This document shows positions 59,501 to 64,000 of a stretch of DNA of 64,000 bases, piece after piece. Source of the stretch: Thozetella sp. PMI_491. Its lineage: Eukaryota > Ascomycota > Sordariomycetes > Chaetosphaeriales > Chaetosphaeriaceae. Location: the NCBI GenBank assembly GCA_021432635.1, contig MU270121.1, positions 62,001 through 126,000 of the forward strand, written 5' to 3'. Position 1 is the stretch's first letter. Every line of letters begins with the position of its first letter. A model generated the notes under the pieces. That model did no database searches. It saw nothing but the letters and a program-made list of their open reading frames with translations, and was not told the DNA's origin. Both the position numbers and the translations under genes were made by a program.

Positions 59501-62500
59501 CAAGTACTTGGGCTGCTACAAGGATAGCACCAACGCTCGGCTCGAGACCACCTCGCAGAACAACGCAAACAACACCAACGGTGCCTGCCAAAGCTACGCA
59601 GTGACGAATAAGGCAGCTTTTGCCGCCACCGAATACACGACTGAGTGCTGGGTAGGACGCAACATTCCATCTGATTCCCTCAAGGTTAGCGATTACTTGT
59701 GCCAGAACTATGTCTGCCCTGGAGACTCGACACAGATGTGCGGTGGCGTTGGCAGCTACGCGCTCATGTGGTACGACACTACCGGCTACTTCCCGTCCAA
59801 CAAATCTCTGTCAAAGGCCTTCCAGCCTCCATCGTACAAGTCAGTGGTCGGGAACTACGTTTACTACGGCTGCCGCACCGACAGCACGAGCTCGCGCACT
59901 CTCAGCAAGTCTATCGGAGCCACTAGCACGAACACGCTCGAGAGCTGCGCGACTGCTTGCAAAGGCTACACTTTCTTCGGCGTCGAGTACGGCACCGAAT
60001 GCTACTGTGGCAACACCATTGGTTCTAGCAGCGGGGTGGGTGTCGAGTCGACGTGCTCATACACGTGCGCCGGCGATGTGACGGAGCTCTGCGGCGGATC
60101 GAGCCGTATCTCTGTATACGCCCTCAATGGTACTGTGGTGAGCAGCTCGTCGTCAACATCGTCCTCGGCGACCGGCACTGCCACCTCGGCTGCCTCGGCC
60201 ATCTCGTCCACTGCGGTCTCCGCACCCACTCAGCCTGCTAGCGTGGGCTCGTATGCCTTCGTCGGATGCTACAACGACACCGTCGGTGCGCGCGCTCTAG
60301 TCGACGGAAACACTCAGAGCGATAGCATGTCGGTGGAATCTTGCGCGGCATACTGCTCTGGCTACCAGTATTTCGCCGTGGAGTATTCGGCGGAATGCTA
60401 CTGTGGTAACAAGATTTCGAACGGCGGTGCGATTGTTACGGACGGTCGCTGCAACATGGTGTGCAATGGTAATGCCCTGGAGTACTGCGGCGGTACGAGT
60501 GGCCTTTCGCTCTACTCTCGCGGCAACACCACAGCTTCCGCCACAACCAGCACTAGCAGCGCTGTGAGCACGACGTCCTCCGCTGCTGCAAGCGCCACCG
60601 CACTTCTCACTTGCCCGACCGCCAACAACACAACATATACGGCATCGGGCGGTCAGACGTTCCTAATGGAGTGCTACATCGATCATGCGCAGGGCGATCT
60701 CGGCGGGCCGGTATACGTGAGTACCTGGGCTACGTGCGCCGAGACATGTTCCTCTACGGCGAATTGCGTTGCTTTCTCGTGGCAACCCGGTATCCTCAGC
60801 CCTTGCTATCTGAAGCAGACTGTTGGCACCGCAAACTCCAATACCGGTGTATGGGGTGCTAAGATTATTGCCTGGCCCTCAAGTTCAAGCACCGTGGCCA
60901 CGTCTGCCTCATCTACCTCGTCTGCCTCGTCTACTAAATCTACTGTCTCTGCTACGTCTGCCACTAGCTCTAGCACCAAGACCTCGTCTGCCAGCTCTAC
61001 TTCTAGCACCAAGGCCTCGTCAACTTTGACTTCTACCTCCAAATCTTCTTCTGTCTCGACGTCGCCAGCCACAAGCTCCACATCGACGACTTCAAGCTCA
61101 ACCATATCTTCCAAGGTTTCTACGTCGTCTTCCTCCACCACTTCCTCCGCTACTCCCAGTGCCACTGCCGTATTCACATGCCCGGATTCAAATAATTCCA
61201 CTTATACGTCGGCGAATGGCAAGACGTTCCTAGCAGAGTGTTATATCGATCACGCACAGGGCGACCTCGGCGGACCCGTCTATCTTAGCAGTTGGGCTAC
61301 TTGTGCCGAGGTTTGTTCCACTACAACGAATTGCGTTGCTTTCTCGTGGCAGCCCGGCACGCTCAGCCCTTGCTATCTGAAGCAGGCTGTTGGTGCCCCG
61401 AACTCTAACAGTGGTGTCTTTGGTGCCAAGATTATTGCCTGGCCTACAACCTCGAGCTCGGTAATCTCGTCTTCCGCCTCTGCTTCCAGCACCCAGAGTT
61501 TGTCGTCATCGGCTTCTACATCGACCTCGTCTCTCGTTTCGACTACATCTAGCTCCTCAGCCACATCTACAACATCGTCCTCTTCTACGGTGGTATCCAG
61601 CTCCACAGCTACATCTGCAACTTCAAGCACCGCGCTGTCTACTACGTCAAGCCAGTCCTCGGCTGGTTCGACGACGACGTCAGTTGCCGCTTCGACACCG
61701 TCCTCCACTTTCTTATCGTCATCTACTGTATCTACAACATCTTCTATTTCCGCATCTTCATCGTTGGCTTCGTCGTCCACGTCGAGTAGCTCGTCTATCA
61801 TTTCGAGCTCCACTACATCGAGCTCGTCTATTCCTTCCACTTCGGCAACTAGCTCTGCTTCGAGCTCTACCAGTTCCAGCAGCAGCGTCGTGGTAGCTGC
61901 GACCACAACGAGCAGCTCGACCGTAGTCAGCTCGTCGACTAGCAGCCAAAGTGCTACGTCCACAAGCGTCTCGTCGAACCAGGCTGTGTCTACTTCGTCC
62001 ACTTCCCAAAGCAGCACAGTCTCCAGCACGACATCAACGGTGGCCACCAGCTCGAGCTCAACGAGCAGCAGCCAAGCTGCTACATCTACTAGCACTTCAA
62101 GTAGCCAATCTACGACTACATCGTCCACCTCGAAGAGCAGCACGACCTCTTCTACAAGCTCTTCCACGAGCAGCTCAAGCTCAGCAAGCAGCAGCCAAGC
62201 TGTGACAACGTCGTCCACCTCGATGAGCAGCACAACCTCCTCCACGAGCTCAACTGTGGCCAGCAGCTCGAGCTCAACGAGCAGTAGTCAAGCCACGACA
62301 TCCAGCAGCACTTCAAGCAGTCAGGCCTTGCCCACGTCTTCTACTTCTAAGAGCAGCACGGCCTCTACTTCTTCCACCTCTTCTACGGCTACCACTGGCT
62401 CGTCAACATCCTCCCTGGTATCTACGGCTAGCAGTTCTGTGTCGGCAACCCCTACTCTCCCACCATGGAGCTATATGGGCTGCGCCAGCGACAGCACATC

Positions 62501-63065
62501 GGCACGGTCCCTCAACGGTACTAGCACAACGAACAGCGCAATGACTGTAGAGATGTGCCAGACTTTCTGCGCGTCCAACAACTACCCTCTGGCTGGCGTC
62601 GAATACTCGACCCAGTGCTACTGTGGTCTCGACCTCGCGCCGAGCTATACATACGGCCAGACCGGCTGCACCATGGTCTGCGGTGGTGATGGAACTGAGA
62701 CTTGTGGAGGCAGGAGTCGTGTTAGTGTGTACAAGAACAATACGTACGTCCAGCCATCGCTGGTCCAGAGCAGTGGCGCCGCCGTCCTCCAGGGCTGCTA
62801 CGTGGACAGCTCATCGGCTCGCTTGCTCAGCAAGTACACCTGGACATCGTCGACCACCATGTCAGTCGACGCATGTGTCAGCACTTGCTCGAAGCGCGGC
62901 TTCGCAGTCTCGGGAGTGGAGTACGGAGGAGAGTGCTACTGTGGCAACGACATCCCGGCCGCAACCTCGCTGGCGACCGGCACGTGGGAGTGCCAGGCTA
63001 TGTTCTGTACCGGCAACACGTTGCAATTCTGCGGTGGCAAGAGTAGGATGCTGGTATACGCATAG
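56553..63065 (+). CDS. Giant secreted mosaic protein: PQQ-like propeller, PAN-like and five WSC modules
   Basis: Exons 56553-56646 and 56719-63065 give 2,146 residues; the second exon is 6.3 kb without interruption. A signal peptide (about 1-21) opens the protein. Residues about 35-570 resemble a PQQ-like beta-propeller (IYVLDAVNGTMYNM, GIWQGGSIISSDNSGRLFFA). Residues about 570-950 resemble Ig-like ASH/Hydin repeats (FNFGEVSVGQSQTINI; VNFSPLVLGSA). WSC modules follow at about 955-1050, 1078-1168 and 1209-1300, each with ECYCGN or a variant and a CGG end. Two near-identical PAN-like modules (CYIDHAQGDLGGPVY) lie at about 1329-1418 and 1519-1607. A Ser/Thr stalk of about 335 residues leads to two more WSC modules ending at the stop. 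No GPI signal or membrane segment is seen. It probably binds wall glycans; any enzyme activity is unproven. Confidence 0.9.
61450..62455 (+). repeat. Ser/Thr-rich coding low-complexity stalk
   Basis: About 1 kb coding almost only Ser and Thr with some Ala and Val, built from degenerate TCG/AGC/ACG codon runs, including SSSQA-type units. It would be heavily O-mannosylated. The opposite strand is an artefactual open frame because such codons lack reverse stops. Confidence 0.85.
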
Positions 63066-63860
63066 GCGGCGCACAGCCAGAGGCAGAGTGATAGCCTCGC
63101 GACTTTATCTGGTCGTCTTACGGGAGGTGTTTTTGGAAAAGGTGGGAAGGGATCTCATGCTTCAAATTTTTTCTTCTTGATACCACTTCGCCCAATCGAG
63201 GGACTGTTTGGAATTATATAAACTTTATTTCCTAGTAATATACTAAACTAAGAGAATGCATGACTTTCCTTCCCTACCTCTACTGCTCAACAACTAGAAC
63301 GACACCAAGTATATATATTTATATCTATCTATGAATATAAATATACAATTATATCTATAAAATAATACATCCCTCTACGATCAAAGGATTCTGGCCTTTG
63401 TTCCGAATGTTCTCGGCAAATTCTCCAGCAACGGGCTGGTTCATGCCAAGTTCGTCCCAGAAATTTCGATATGCCGTCAACTGTGGAGCCTGCTTCGTTT
63501 GCTGGTCGCCACTAGACACGCTCGCCCTGCAGCACCCGCCATCGCCGGCAATTCATAAAAATAGCAGGGGCGGGAGATGACACAGCCCCAGGGGCCTGCC
63601 CCACAACCACGTAATTCGACGAGGCGCCGACTCTTGGATGGCGGGACCCTTGACTGGCTGACGTTGATCGTTTTAAAGGGCTGAGGCGGGAAGCCGCCAA
63701 CCTTCACCCTGCTCGAGACGTTCCCTCTTTCCTGTCCTGCTTGGCCTCTTGTGCGCTCGTCACGAACCCAACATCGTCCTTCGTTCCTCATCCCCCTCGC
63801 CGACGTTCTGCGGAAACCCTTCCGTGCACTCTCAACTCGCGAACCCCCCCCCCTTCTTTG
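63066..63860. other. Intergenic with AT-rich block
   Basis: The 3' region of the giant WSC gene carries a nearly pure A/T block at about 63309-63368, striking in this GC-rich DNA. CATAAAAATAG at about 63555 could be the TATA region of the next gene. Confidence 0.5.
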
Positions 63861-64000
63861 ATGGCGCCCACGCAATCCCCGACCTGGCTCCACGCCGCCA
63901 AGCGGTCGGCAATTGCCGCCGCGCCTGAGCTCACGCGACTCTCGGCCCATGTCATGCTCTCCCGACGAGACTTGACCGTGAGCGACACCCAGAAGGTGAC
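63861..64000 (+). CDS. Partial gene at the right edge, unrecognised
   Basis: The ATG at 63861 follows a C-rich, pyrimidine leader and opens MAPTQSPTWLHAAKRSAIAA, 46 codons to the window edge. An Ala/Leu/Arg-rich start could be a mitochondrial presequence. The final AAG|GTGAC could be a splice donor. I do not recognise the family. Confidence 0.45.
   Translation, partial: MAPTQSPTWLHAAKRSAIAAAPELTRLSAHVMLSRRDLTVSDTQKV

Noticed and set aside
61373-62245. Minus-strand acidic open frame (290 codons)
   Set aside because: It is the mirror of the Ser/Thr stalk: reverse-complemented Ser/Thr codons read as Glu, Val, Leu and Asp.

Overview
The window is nuclear DNA of a filamentous ascomycete, most likely a Sordariomycete; I cannot name a genus. 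Three things point there. Genes carry short introns (50-135 bp, one 225 and one 366 bp) with GTRAGY-type donors and CTRAC branch points. Coding DNA is GC-rich. The gene content is fungal: eisosome protein Eis1, recyclin, LTV1, LSG1, Irc20/SHPRH-type helicase, WSC proteins. There are no bacterial, viral or clear transposon genes, and I found no tRNA or rRNA gene.

Layout. 0.7-12.3 kb: Gyp7-type Rab GAP (+), ER glucosidase I (-), a spliced lysine-rich protein that appears only after exon assembly (-), and a bZIP-like regulator (-). 12.3-19.8 kb: a 7.5-kb stretch without a supportable gene, holding tandem repeats, a 32-A tract and a 190-N assembly gap. 19.8-43 kb: dense housekeeping block with mitoribosomal mS41 (-), RING/SNF2 helicase (+), recyclin-1 (+), CDK7/Kin28 kinase (-), Sfk1/Frag1-family membrane protein (+), Eis1 (-), a tyrosine-phosphatase-like enzyme (+), LTV1 (-) and LSG1 (+). 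43-63 kb: four consecutive cell-surface genes with wide intergenic spaces: GT2 polysaccharide synthase (-), membrane-anchored GH16 protein (-), a secreted fruit-body-protein-like protein (+) and a 2,146-residue secreted mosaic of a PQQ-like propeller, PAN-like and WSC modules (+). A gene running off the right edge starts at 63861.

How the genes relate. LTV1 (40S) and LSG1 (60S) are head to head around a 445-bp promoter with an RRPE-like element, suggesting coordinated ribosome-assembly expression. Glucosidase I, the GT2 synthase, the GH16 protein and the WSC protein all bear on the secretory pathway or cell wall; Eis1 and the Sfk1-like protein act at the plasma membrane, and recyclin and Gyp7 in membrane traffic. 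No operon-like or clearly novel multi-gene system is visible. The most unusual items are the mosaic WSC protein, the bZIP-like protein without a zipper, three 57-bp introns whose retention keeps the frame, a GC-AG intron, and clusters of the tetramer GTAC in gene-free DNA.
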